From assembly GCF_000974785.1 (NCBI RefSeq), contig NZ_BBWV01000002.1:744001-808000 (forward strand): DNA of 64,000 bases, given 5' to 3'. The notes beneath the pieces were generated by a model. It did not search any database. It saw only the letters and a program-made list of their open reading frames with translations, and was not told the origin of the DNA. The stretch is from Flavihumibacter petaseus NBRC 106054. Its GTDB lineage: Bacteria > Bacteroidota > Bacteroidia > Chitinophagales > Chitinophagaceae. The position numbers were made by a program, and so were the translations under genes. Shown here piece by piece: positions 47,110 to 54,875 of the stretch. Each line of letters begins with the position of its first letter. The first letter of the stretch is position 1.

Positions 47110-47671
47110 TGATGATTCCGGACGCCCAGTTCAGCCTGGTCAGCAAGAGGTCGGTTCTTGTATCGAGATAATCCATTAACTGCCGTGCTTTTGCTGCATG
47201 TCCTTCCGGCCAGTTGGGTTGCGGCAGCATGTCGTCAATGAGGTAGAGCCCGCCGTCGTTGAGCAGTTCCAGTACTTCGTCCAGCAATAAATATTTGCCA
47301 TGCCAGGTGTCGGCGAAGATATAGTCGAATTTTTCGGTGGCATTGGCAGTTATCCAGTCGCCGCCATCCGCAAGCTGTAAACAAAGCCGCGGGTCAGCGG
47401 CGAATGTTTCTTTGGCCAGCGCGAGAAAGGCAGGATCGTTGTCGATAGAAACCAGTGTTGATTGTTGATCCATGCCATCGAGGATCCAGGCGGTGGACAA
47501 TCCCGTGCCGGTGCCCAGTTCCAGGAAGCGCCCTGCTGGTTTGGATGCCGCCAGCGTGCGCAGCAGGGAACAGGTTAAAGGATCTGAAGCCATGGTGAAG
47601 CCGGACTGGCTGGTCTTTTCCAGCAAAAGCGCGTAAGTGTCGGGTAGTGTTTGAATCGGTGTGGTTGTCAT
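47078..47671 (-). CDS. Class I SAM-dependent O-methyltransferase-like protein
   Basis: The product is 197 aa from Met-Thr-Thr-Thr at 47671 (a start four codons earlier is also possible). It has the SAM-binding L-E-L-G-T-G-T-G-L-S-T-A-W motif, an acidic loop (S-I-D-N-D) and a Y-I-F-A-D-T-W-H-G-K-Y strand where metal-dependent O-methyltransferases have an Asp. The C-terminus extends about ten residues beyond the usual W-A-S-G-I-I-I-A-V end and overlaps the DUF2306 gene. The substrate is unknown. Confidence 0.85.
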   Translation of the reverse strand: MTTTPIQTLPDTYALLLEKTSQSGFTMASDPLTCSLLRTLAASKPAGRFLELGTGTGLSTAWILDGMDQQSTLVSIDNDPAFLALAKETFAADPRLCLQLADGGDWITANATEKFDYIFADTWHGKYLLLDEVLELLNDGGLYLIDDMLPQPNWPEGHAAKARQLMDYLDTRTDLLLTRLNWASGIIIAVKKSSGAD

Positions 47672-47887
47672 TTGGGGGTCCATTAGTTGCTTTCGGGCAG
47701 CAGTTTTATTGCTTGTTTGTAGCTTGTTTCCTGCTTCTCCTCAGGCTCTTCATTGCTTCCTGGTTGCAACTCTTACGGCCAGGAACCAGACAATAAACTT
47801 CAATCAGAAAAATAGCCTAATAATAAAAGCCCCGCAATAGTGCTGCCTATGAAAGTTCTGTTAAAGCGGTGTTGTGTGGCTTCCCGA

Positions 47888-48247
47888 TCAGATTTTGTCC
47901 AGCGTTGTTTTGGTCAGTTCGTTCGTGATGTCGCCGGTGTTCAGGGTGGTGGCCGGTTCAAACAGCATAATACACACTTCCTCGTCGGCCACAGGCCGGT
48001 GTTCCACACCACGCGGTACAATGATGAATTCATTTTCATGTACTGTTTCCGTCCGATCCCGGAATTCCATCTGCAGCGTGCCGCGGATCACCAGGAAAAG
48101 CTCATCTTCCAGTTCATGGTGATGCCACACGAATGGCCCTTTCAGTTTTACCAGCTTCACGTGCTGGCCATTGAGTTCCCCAACGATCTTCGGACTCCAG
48201 TGCTCTGAAAAAAGTCCTAATTTTTCATTGATGTTCACTGTTTTCAT
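47888..48247 (-). CDS. Cupin domain protein
   Basis: The product is 119 aa from Met-Lys-Thr-Val-Asn at 48247; the longer frame adds a head not seen in relatives as I recall them. It is a single cupin barrel with motif 1 F-V-W-H-H-H-E-L-E-D-E-L-F-L-V (His-His...Glu) and motif 2 V-P-R-G-V-E-H-R-P, enough to bind a metal. Small cupins of this kind act as isomerases, dioxygenases or sensors; the reaction is unknown. Confidence 0.85.
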   Translation of the reverse strand: MKTVNINEKLGLFSEHWSPKIVGELNGQHVKLVKLKGPFVWHHHELEDELFLVIRGTLQMEFRDRTETVHENEFIIVPRGVEHRPVADEEVCIMLFEPATTLNTGDITNELTKTTLDKI

Positions 48248-48375
48248 GGCTGTTTTTGCTAAGTCTTTAAAGCTAATAAATTCTGCTTTGTGGAAGCTGT
48301 TTTCCATTTAACCGTGAAACGGCCCGGATATTTTTTACTTCGACGGGTTTTGTCGTCCTTTCAAAAAAAACCAAC

Positions 48376-48864
48376 ATGAAAAAGGGAATTTTCACTTTGG
48401 CCATCTGCCTGGGAGCATTTGCCTACTCCGGCATGGCACAAACATCCGACGCTGAGGCAGAGGCGCTGGTGAATTTATTGGGTGTGCAGAAACGGGAAGC
48501 GATCGCCAAGCTGGTTCCGGTTGCTGCCGCCGATTCTGCAGCATTCTGGAAAATTTATGATGAATACCAGGCGAAAAATAAAGCCAAGGCAAAGGACAGG
48601 ATCACCCTGTATGAGCAGACAGCCCAGGCCTATACCAACCTGACGCCGGAAAAGGCCGATGCATTGGCCAAGCGTTATTTTGATAATCGTGAGGGACAGG
48701 AAAAGGACCTTGCTGAATACTATAAAAAGATAAAGGCGGCCACCAACCCGATCACAGCTTTCGAGTTTTACCAGGCTGAAGTGTACCTTCTGACACAGAT
48801 CCGCGCCTCCATCATGCAGCAGGTTCCTACCTACAGCGAATTCCAGCGGCTGATCAAAAAATAG
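48376..48864 (+). CDS. Secreted helical protein, unknown
   Basis: The 162-aa protein has a clear signal peptide ending Y-S-G-M-A-Q. The mature protein is alpha-helical and rich in Ala, Lys and Glu, with W-K-I-Y-D-E-Y-Q-A-K-N-K-A-K-A and L-T-P-E-K-A-D-A-L-A-K-R-Y-F. It vaguely recalls Spy/CpxP-type periplasmic chaperones in size and helix content, but the L-T-x-x-Q signature is absent. It is convergent with the next lipoprotein gene. Confidence 0.75.
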   Translation: MKKGIFTLAICLGAFAYSGMAQTSDAEAEALVNLLGVQKREAIAKLVPVAAADSAAFWKIYDEYQAKNKAKAKDRITLYEQTAQAYTNLTPEKADALAKRYFDNREGQEKDLAEYYKKIKAATNPITAFEFYQAEVYLLTQIRASIMQQVPTYSEFQRLIKK

Positions 48865-48871
48865 ACCTAAA

Positions 48872-49769
48872 TCAGTACCGGCCCATGAACCAGTCGTATC
48901 CTTCGATACGCCTGTATTCTGCCGGTACTTCTTTTGTTTTTCTGACCACCTTTTCCGGTGACACCTGGCCGTTCGTCGATTAACAGGATTGTTCCCGCCG
49001 GTCCCGAATTTTGGCCGTCCTCAAAGCTCACGGTTTCTACTATAATGGCAGTATCCCCCTGCCATTGCCTTTTATAAAGTTTTGCACCTCCCGGATGGCC
49101 GTATGTCACACCGCGTACGAGGTGTTCTTCAGGAGAAAAAGTTGGATTAATGAATTTTATGGCCTTGCTGAATGCACTTTCGTCAGCCTGCAACAGGTAG
49201 ATTGTACTGAATGTCTTCAGGCAGCAACCAGCAGATCCATACCACGAGATCTCTAGATCTTTCAGTCCATCACCATTTATGTCCCTTATCGAATCCCTCA
49301 GGAACTCCATCGCATCCTGCTGGTGTGAAAGGACTTTGGTGAAGCCATCTGAATCTGTTTTATGGATGGAAATGCAATGAAACCAGCTGTTGTGCTGCCT
49401 TATAATGAGATGGGCTTTATCTTCTGTAAACAAATATCCCTTATTGATAGAAACGTCGATATTGAAATTGCAGGAACGGCCTTCTGCGTAGCTGGTGTCG
49501 AACTGAAGTTGTTGAAAGTGGTGCATAGCTATGTCATAAGCGTCCGACAAGCTGCTGTCAAGTAAACTGTTAACGATTTCTTCAGTCAGTTCCTGGTATT
49601 GCACACTTGTTTCAGCAGTTGTAGTTTTGTCCTTACTGATTTCCTGTAACCTGTCTGGATTTTTTTTGCGATGTTCCTTTTGCCCACCAGTATACCGGCA
49701 ACCAATACCCACGATCACTATCAAAAAAAAGCAATCAGCTTTAACATTATTCCTGTTTTGAATAGCCAA
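48872..49769 (-). pseudogene. Lipoprotein-like gene with a frameshift near its 3' end
   Basis: The main frame (48867-49769, 300 aa) has a signal-like hydrophobic N-terminus ending V-G-I-G-C and a mature part containing D-I-N-G-D-G-L-K-D-L-E-I-S-W, a calcium-loop-like motif. After I-D-E-R-P-G-V the frame becomes Lys/Arg/Gly-rich and unlike a protein. In the next frame the sequence reads V-S-P-E-K-V-V-R-K-T-K-E-V-P-A-E-Y-R-R-I-E-G-Y-D-W-F-M-G-R-Y and stops at 48872-48874. A one-base excess near 48961-48970 explains this. The function is unknown. Its 5' end overlaps the upstream lipoprotein gene by 23 nt. Confidence 0.6.
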
Positions 49770-50475
49770 GGCTATTGCCGTTAAAAAACCCTTTCATCTG
49801 CTCTCCAATGGCGGTTATGGTTTCCAGCACTGCTTCCCGCTGAATGCGCTGCGCCGCTTCATAATTGTCCAGTTCTTCTTTGCTGCGCTGAGATAATACA
49901 TCCCGCGTTACCATGGTAGAAAATGGCACCAGGCCCGTTCTTACATCCAGCAGGATCAGCTGACTGGTAGCAAATGCCTTGATCTCCGGTTTTGCAAAAG
50001 GTTTGTATTTCGAGTAGAGATCGCTGTTGATGGAATATACCAGCACGAGGTCTGCCTGCATCCTTACGGCAGCTTCCCGCAAGGTGGTGAAGCCCGGGTT
50101 TTTGGCGATCAGCATGTCAGGTACAGCTGTAACACTAACCACCCGCGGTGACTGCCGTAACTGGAGCACGAACTGGTCGAGGTAGGCCTGCTGCGATTTG
50201 ATATACTGTTCATCGTTCCAGTAGTACCTTTTTGTTCCACCCGCAGGATCAAGACGCACTACGGCTATCCGTAACTGTTGGGGAAGTTTGTAACTGCCAT
50301 CCAGGATCTTCTGGATGTTTTCTTCAGAAATGGAAGAGGACCTGTCAGTGAACAGTGATTCAGTGATTGTGGTGTCGGCAACTGGAACGTGGGAATAATT
50401 TGCCTGGGGAACTTTCGAGGTGCCACATGCGGTGATGCCTGCCATCAGGCAAAAAAGCAGTAGTGTCCGGTTCAT
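49747..50475 (-). CDS. Lipoprotein of unknown function
   Basis: The product is 242 aa from Met-Asn-Arg-Thr at 50475, giving a compact lipoprotein signal (L-L-L-F-C-L-M-A-G-I-T-A-C). The mature domain (L-R-I-A-V-V-R-L-D, then A-A-V-R-M-Q-A-D-L-V-L-V-Y-S-I-N, then L-I-L-L-D-V-R-T-G-L-V-P-F-S-T) has the alternating strand-helix pattern of periplasmic proteins that look for other components, similar in feel to LpoB/CsgG-like domains. I do not assign a family. Confidence 0.65.
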   Translation of the reverse strand: MNRTLLLFCLMAGITACGTSKVPQANYSHVPVADTTITESLFTDRSSSISEENIQKILDGSYKLPQQLRIAVVRLDPAGGTKRYYWNDEQYIKSQQAYLDQFVLQLRQSPRVVSVTAVPDMLIAKNPGFTTLREAAVRMQADLVLVYSINSDLYSKYKPFAKPEIKAFATSQLILLDVRTGLVPFSTMVTRDVLSQRSKEELDNYEAAQRIQREAVLETITAIGEQMKGFFNGNSLGYSKQE

Positions 50476-50554
50476 GTTTTTAAGGTTTGCTGCCAAGTTA
50501 GCGGGTGCAACAATCCCTTTATGATGGCTATCCGAACATTAACAAAATCGCAGG

Positions 50555-51337
50555 TTAAGATCCTTTAAGAAATGTGTCTATCAGCGGCAGGACGGGAAAA
50601 TCCAGGGTTGCCGCTTCCGCGGGAATGGTCGTGATCTCACCGATACATTCGCCATGAGCACCGGGTAGTATCACCAGGCGCGCTCCGCTGATCATCCGGT
50701 GAAGGGCCACGGCGTGTTCGGGTAAAATAACATCCCTGTCCCCGATTATGATCATAACGGGTTTTGAGATTGCTTTCAGCTGTTCTTCGGGTATATCCGT
50801 GAAGTGCACCATTCGCCTTGCATCCTTGTCGTGCATCACAATCAGTTTTTCCGGATCTGGTGCTACTGCTTTATAGGCTTCCTGCAGCTGCACCGGCATA
50901 AACTCCAGGCTTGCGTTTTTCATGAAATCCCAGAATGCTTCCGGCATGCCACTGCGTTGGGCCAGCGCGGCGATCGTAATGATCCGGTTAACGATCTCAG
51001 GATGACGGATTGTTATCTGCAGGGCGGTGGTGCCACCATTGCTGAAACCCAGGAAATCTGCAGCGGGGATACGAAGGTGCTGAAGCAATCCGGCAATATC
51101 ATCGGCGTCCTGTTCGAAACTCACTTCCTGGTCGCGGTCGCCACTACGGCCATGCGCCTGGAGATCAACAGCGATCACCTGCCGGTTATTGGTCAGCAAG
51201 GGAATGATCCTCCCGAACGTGGTCTGGATCGTTGAGCCGCCACCGTGAATCAGCACAAGGGGGCTTCCTTTGCCATGAATTTCGTAATACAGTCGGAGCC
51301 CGTTGATTTCGGCATAGCCATTAATAAAGTTTGCCAT
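50555..51337 (-). CDS. Alpha/beta hydrolase
   Basis: The product is 260 aa from Met-Ala-Asn-Phe at 51337; the ATG overlaps the TGA of the upstream gene (ATGA), which supports that start. It shows L-V-L-I-H-G-G-G-S-T-I (oxyanion), D-L-Q-A-H-G-R-S-G-D, the nucleophile L-G-F-S-N-G-G, and a C-terminal D-x-x-x-P and L-P-G-A-H-G-E pair for the acid and histidine. There is no signal peptide, so it is a cytoplasmic esterase, lactonase or dehalogenase-like enzyme. Confidence 0.88.
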   Translation of the reverse strand: MANFINGYAEINGLRLYYEIHGKGSPLVLIHGGGSTIQTTFGRIIPLLTNNRQVIAVDLQAHGRSGDRDQEVSFEQDADDIAGLLQHLRIPAADFLGFSNGGTTALQITIRHPEIVNRIITIAALAQRSGMPEAFWDFMKNASLEFMPVQLQEAYKAVAPDPEKLIVMHDKDARRMVHFTDIPEEQLKAISKPVMIIIGDRDVILPEHAVALHRMISGARLVILPGAHGECIGEITTIPAEAATLDFPVLPLIDTFLKGS

Positions 51338-52083
51338 CAGGCTGGTAAGGTACGAAGGGAATCCTTCGCCTGGTTGATCCATTGCCGGTAGGCGGACCGT
51401 TCCCGGGGACTTAGCTGTGCCGCTTCGTCTACCATGCTCTGGTAAATCCGGGCTGCTTCATCACCACGCTGGTGCCGGAACAGGAATTGTCCATACTGAT
51501 AGCGCTGTTCAAAATTCGAAAACCGGGCAGTCATTTTTTTGAATTCCGTTTCAGCAGCGGCCGGGTCACCTGCTGCATCCAGGGCCTGCGCATACAGCAT
51601 GTGCTGACGGGAACGGGCGAACTGGGGACGTGTATAGATCTTACGTGTGGCAGTAATGAGTTCCGGCCATGCCTGCAGGCGGCCATAGGCTTCAATCAGC
51701 TGCAGCAGTACATGTTCGTTTTCAGCAAACACCCCTGTCAGGCAGCCTTCATAGATGTCCACCGCTCTTTCTGTTTGTCCCGTTGCCAGGTACGCGTCCG
51801 CGAGCTGCACTTTATTGGTAAAGGTGTCTGCAAATTTTACTTTGGCTTCGAGCTGTTTGATGCCTCCGGCGGGGTTGAACAATGAACCCAGGCCGGATTT
51901 AACCTGCTGTGCTTCCCGTCCGGTCAGGATCTCCGAATAAATATAGATAAGGCTTCCGATCAGCGGCAGGAAGACGATGATCCAGAGCCATTTGTTCTGG
52001 TTGCCTTTGCGGAGACAATGTAATGCGCAGATGGCTTGTAAGGCAACAGGGATAAAATAGAGGTAGTTTTCTCGGAGCAGCAT
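51337..52083 (-). CDS. Membrane-anchored TPR protein (PLDc_N-like N-terminus)
   Basis: The product is 248 aa from the ATG at 52083. Two N-terminal helices contain W-L-W-I-I-V-F-L-P-L-I-G-S-L-I-Y-I-Y-S-E-I, the pattern of the PLDc_N (cardiolipin synthase N-terminal) anchor. After it come about five tetratricopeptide repeats (A-Y-L-A-T-G-Q-T-E-R-A-V-D-I-Y-E; Y-A-Q-A-L-D-A-A-G-D-P-A-A-A-E). The 351-aa frame that starts at 52392 runs through the neighbouring gene in a wrong frame and is rejected. Confidence 0.8.
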   Translation of the reverse strand: MLLRENYLYFIPVALQAICALHCLRKGNQNKWLWIIVFLPLIGSLIYIYSEILTGREAQQVKSGLGSLFNPAGGIKQLEAKVKFADTFTNKVQLADAYLATGQTERAVDIYEGCLTGVFAENEHVLLQLIEAYGRLQAWPELITATRKIYTRPQFARSRQHMLYAQALDAAGDPAAAETEFKKMTARFSNFEQRYQYGQFLFRHQRGDEAARIYQSMVDEAAQLSPRERSAYRQWINQAKDSLRTLPA

Positions 52084-52139
52084 AGTAAGGTTTAGGCCTG
52101 CCAAAATAATACAGTGATTCGATTTCACCAAGTCTCCGG

Positions 52140-52408
52140 TCAGTGACGGACAAAGCAACAGGCCACCCACTGATTGTGAACGAAAACTGCTAAGGCCAAT
52201 ATGGCAATTATCAGGGTGATCAATTGCCGCCGCCGCCCCATCTTCCTGAAAAAAATAAGCATTACGAAGGAGATCACGACAATTAACACAGAGACGACCC
52301 GGAAAACCACAACGGATAGGGTGAAGCGATCCACATGTAGTACAACAGGAAAGTATGCCAGGCGGTAATTGCTGCAAAATATACTGCCTCAAGTTTTGTC
52401 AGTTTCAT
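52140..52408 (-). pseudogene. Small three-helix membrane protein gene, frameshifted near codon 25
   Basis: One frame starts at 52408 with M-K-L-T-K-L-E-A-V-Y-F-A-A-I-T-A-W-H-T-F-L and overlaps the kptA stop (ATGA), as a coupled gene would. It loses sense after Y-Y-M-W. Another frame continues D-R-F-T-L-S-V-V-V-F-R-V-V-S-V-L-I to the TAA at 52140, with two further helices. One extra base at the GG/CC pair around 52331 joins them into an 89-aa membrane protein. The function is unknown. Confidence 0.55.
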
Positions 52409-52962
52409 AAATCGGCACTGATTGGCAAGAATTCTGTGGGCACGTATTCCGTCAGCCAGACCATGTTTTCGGACAGAAAGAATTGATATCCCGCTGCCGA
52501 CATTTCGCCGGCGCGCACTTCAAACACAAAGGGTTTACCATGTCGCGCACCGACAGTGCGGGCAATTTCCTGATCTGTACTCAGGTGAACGTGGGTCCTG
52601 CTTTGTTTACTGATGCCGTTTGTCATGATTGACTGAACATTCGCAGCCGCGGTGCCATGGTACAGGATCTCCGGCGGCGCAGTCGGCCGCAATTCCAGGT
52701 CAATAGCGATGGAATGTCCCTGGCTGGCACGGATCTTAGTCATGCTTTCATCAAAAGCGAAACGTTTTTTGCTATTGGTGGCAACGATATGCTGCAGCAA
52801 TTCAAGGTCGATAGCAATGCCGGCAGCATTACTTTTTGCAAGCAGCTCACCTATGATTGCCCAGCCGTTAGCGTCGAGCGCTAATCCTATGGTTGACGGC
52901 TGGTGCCGCAGTACCAGGCTTAAGAATTTGCTGATCCGGGTTATTTCTGTAGTTGTTTTCAC
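52405..52962 (-). CDS. kptA: RNA 2'-phosphotransferase (Tpt1/KptA family)
   Basis: The 185-aa protein has the N-terminal winged-helix R-I-S-K-F-L-S-L-V-L-R-H-Q-P (catalytic Arg-His) and the C-terminal NAD-binding lobe with Y-H-G-T-A-A-A-N-V and R-T-H-V-H-L-S. These are the Tpt1 landmarks. The enzyme transfers an internal 2'-phosphate from RNA to NAD+, forming ADP-ribose 1'',2''-cyclic phosphate. In bacteria the physiological substrate is unsettled; RNA repair and NAD-related roles are proposed. It sits in a minus-strand run with a membrane gene downstream. Confidence 0.92.
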   Translation of the reverse strand: MKTTTEITRISKFLSLVLRHQPSTIGLALDANGWAIIGELLAKSNAAGIAIDLELLQHIVATNSKKRFAFDESMTKIRASQGHSIAIDLELRPTAPPEILYHGTAAANVQSIMTNGISKQSRTHVHLSTDQEIARTVGARHGKPFVFEVRAGEMSAAGYQFFLSENMVWLTEYVPTEFLPISADL

Positions 52963-52971
52963 GTGATAAGG

Positions 52972-53697
52972 TTAAGATAGCAGGTGGTAAAGATAATTGG
53001 ATACCTGTCGCCAACCCTCACTGTCAAAGCAGATCACTTCCAGCGTGTGTTCCCCGATAATGAACAGGCCAACATAAAGCAGTACCGGGTGAACCCGGCC
53101 ATTTGTCTTTTTGTCCCAGATCCAGGCCGCAACTATCAGGCTGTCCGCCAGTACCACGGCAAACCAGATATCCGGCCGGGGAATGCCCGGAAAAAAATGC
53201 CTGAACCGGAACCAGGCAGGCCACAGCAACACAAGCGTTGCCAGCAGCATTAACCTTTTGTGAACGGCTGGCTGAGACCGCAGGAACAAGCCTGACAAAA
53301 CCAATCCCAAAAACATGATGGCTGTTGTAACTACTCCGAAAAGGCTGGAAATGGCTGTTTGTCCCAGCCCGTCACGCAGGCCTTTCTCCACAGCAAACAA
53401 GCCTGCGGGGATCATCGTGAATGCAGTACCAATCGCTACAACAATTCCGGCAATGCCCAGCCGCGGATGCCAGTGGAAACGTTTTGCCTTCACCAGCAAT
53501 GCCTGCGTGAGAAAGATCAGTACCCAGCTGAAGGCAAGGGCTCCATGCCAATAGATCACCTGTGGCGCTGAAAATGTTCCGGCAGCAACGGGTAACATGA
53601 ACGTACGGGAAAACCCGGTCAGCACGGCAAACACGCCGAGCAGCCCGATCGCAATAAAGAAGGTGATTTTGTTCAGTACCGGTGCGGAATTGTTCAT
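52972..53697 (-). CDS. Polytopic membrane protein, unknown (DUF2306-like feel)
   Basis: A 241-aa protein with seven or eight helices. W-H-G-A-L-A-F-S-W-V-L-I-F-L-T-Q-A-L-L and H-W-H-P-R-L-G-I-A-G-I-V-V-A put conserved histidines in helices, as in heme- or quinone-linked membrane proteins, and V-H-K-R-L-M-L-L-A-T is also typical. I do not assign a specific family. It is upstream of kptA by 9 nt, so likely in one operon. Confidence 0.7.
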   Translation of the reverse strand: MNNSAPVLNKITFFIAIGLLGVFAVLTGFSRTFMLPVAAGTFSAPQVIYWHGALAFSWVLIFLTQALLVKAKRFHWHPRLGIAGIVVAIGTAFTMIPAGLFAVEKGLRDGLGQTAISSLFGVVTTAIMFLGLVLSGLFLRSQPAVHKRLMLLATLVLLWPAWFRFRHFFPGIPRPDIWFAVVLADSLIVAAWIWDKKTNGRVHPVLLYVGLFIIGEHTLEVICFDSEGWRQVSNYLYHLLS

Positions 53698-53734
53698 GGA
53701 AAGGTTTCCGCTGAAATTATAAAAAAACCAAACA

Positions 53735-54010
53735 TTATTTCAGAAAGCTGCCATCCGGGGCAAGTTTTACTTCCAGCTCAAGACTATCTTCTTCAAAATC
53801 AGCTTCAAAATAAAACTGGCCACCCTTCTTTTCTGCTTCCCATTCCACGTTGCGCGCGGTGGGATGTTTTCCTTTAAAAGCAGCCACCACATCGGGCGGC
53901 ACGTCACTTTCCTTCAGGTCAATTTCAGTATCCTGGCTGCATGCCTGCATTGCCAACAGTAATATACTAAAGGCGAAACAGGTAATTTGTGATCGCAGGG
54001 CTGTTTTCAT
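53735..54010 (-). CDS. PepSY-like small lipoprotein
   Basis: The product is 91 aa from Met-Lys-Thr-Ala at 54010, with lipobox L-L-A-M-Q-A-C. The mature part holds one half-repeat of the PepSY-like type: V-P-P-D-V-V-A-A-F-K-G-K-H-P-T-A-R-N-V-E-W-E, then F-Y-F-E-A-D-F. It is very acidic. The product is short compared with the usual two-half-repeat proteins. It follows the DUF4239 gene by 1 nt. Confidence 0.8.
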   Translation of the reverse strand: MKTALRSQITCFAFSILLLAMQACSQDTEIDLKESDVPPDVVAAFKGKHPTARNVEWEAEKKGGQFYFEADFEEDSLELEVKLAPDGSFLK

Positions 54011-54011
54011 T

Positions 54012-54794
54012 TCAGAACAATCTTTGTATTTCAACCAGTCGCTCCTTGCCTGTCTTCAGCTGGATTGTACCCCTTAATGGCCGGCCCAGGTCCAATGTCG
54101 CATAAATGATCGAACAGGCCATCACCAGGAACCCACAGATAACGACCCATTCTTTAAACTGGATCACAGGTGTGGTGAACCCACCAATAAAGCTGATCGC
54201 CAGCGCCAGTGCGAAAAGTATATAAATGATCAGGTCAGGAACACCTGATTGCAAAAGCGCATCTCTTTTCTCTGCCAGGTCGAACATTGTTGTCAGCGAC
54301 GACATCATAACGGAACCCGGACCAGCGACTCCCGGCAGCTGTGCAGTGTTGACAGCGTCCGTCCATAACCGGGAACTGATTGCTATTGCTTTTTCCCTTG
54401 CGATGTTGAATTCGCTGATTTTTTTTGCGTTATAATAGTCGATCATAACGTCTGTATAAGCCCTTAGATTTGACCTGAAAACCTTCCGCAGGCTGTCGGG
54501 AATTGCGTCAGTACGCAGAATGGTGTTGCGGATGGCATTGGATTCATCAACCGTTACAATCCTGACGTTCTCAAATTTCGCAGACGAGTTGCTGAAGGTG
54601 AAAGCCAGCAGAAAACCCCAAAGGCCGAACAATGCACCCAACAACGAGTTGACTCCTCCCCGGGACTCCTGTGCGTCATTCTGAAAAAATCGGTTACGGA
54701 TATACCTGCCCAGTATAACGGTGGCAATACAAAACAGGAACAGGAGGACACAAAGCGTAGACGCTTCTGTGCGGAAGAGCAGGGAGTAACGCAT
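54012..54794 (-). CDS. DUF4239 (bestrophin-like) membrane protein
   Basis: The 260-aa protein has two N-terminal helices (residues about 10-30 and 50-70; L-L-G-A-L-F-G-L-W-G-F-L-L-A-F-T-F), a helical soluble middle beginning with V-D-E-S-N-A-I, and two C-terminal helices ending L-D-L-G-R-P-L-R-G-T-I-Q-L. The E-S-N-A-I and D-x-G-R-P-x-x-G motifs are DUF4239 landmarks. A good promoter precedes it. Possibly channel-like; the function is unknown. Confidence 0.85.
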   Translation of the reverse strand: MRYSLLFRTEASTLCVLLFLFCIATVILGRYIRNRFFQNDAQESRGGVNSLLGALFGLWGFLLAFTFSNSSAKFENVRIVTVDESNAIRNTILRTDAIPDSLRKVFRSNLRAYTDVMIDYYNAKKISEFNIAREKAIAISSRLWTDAVNTAQLPGVAGPGSVMMSSLTTMFDLAEKRDALLQSGVPDLIIYILFALALAISFIGGFTTPVIQFKEWVVICGFLVMACSIIYATLDLGRPLRGTIQLKTGKERLVEIQRLF

Positions 54795-54810
54795 GATGGA
54801 CTGTTGCCTG

Positions 54811-54840
54811 CAAATATAAAATCACCCTGTGCGCGTACAA
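54811..54840 (-). promoter_or_regulatory. Complete Bacteroidota promoter for the DUF4239 operon
   Basis: On the minus strand TTG, a 19-nt spacer and TATATTTG match both consensus boxes and their spacing. The -7 box ends 17 nt before the ATG at 54794. This is the best promoter match in the window. Confidence 0.7.
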
Positions 54841-54875
54841 TAGATCGAAAAGGTTTTACGGTAAAACGAAAAGGG

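Noticed and set aside
51337-52392. Extended 351-aa version of the TPR membrane protein
   Set aside because: The first 103 residues come from a different gene's region in a wrong frame; homology and the anchor helices begin at 52083.
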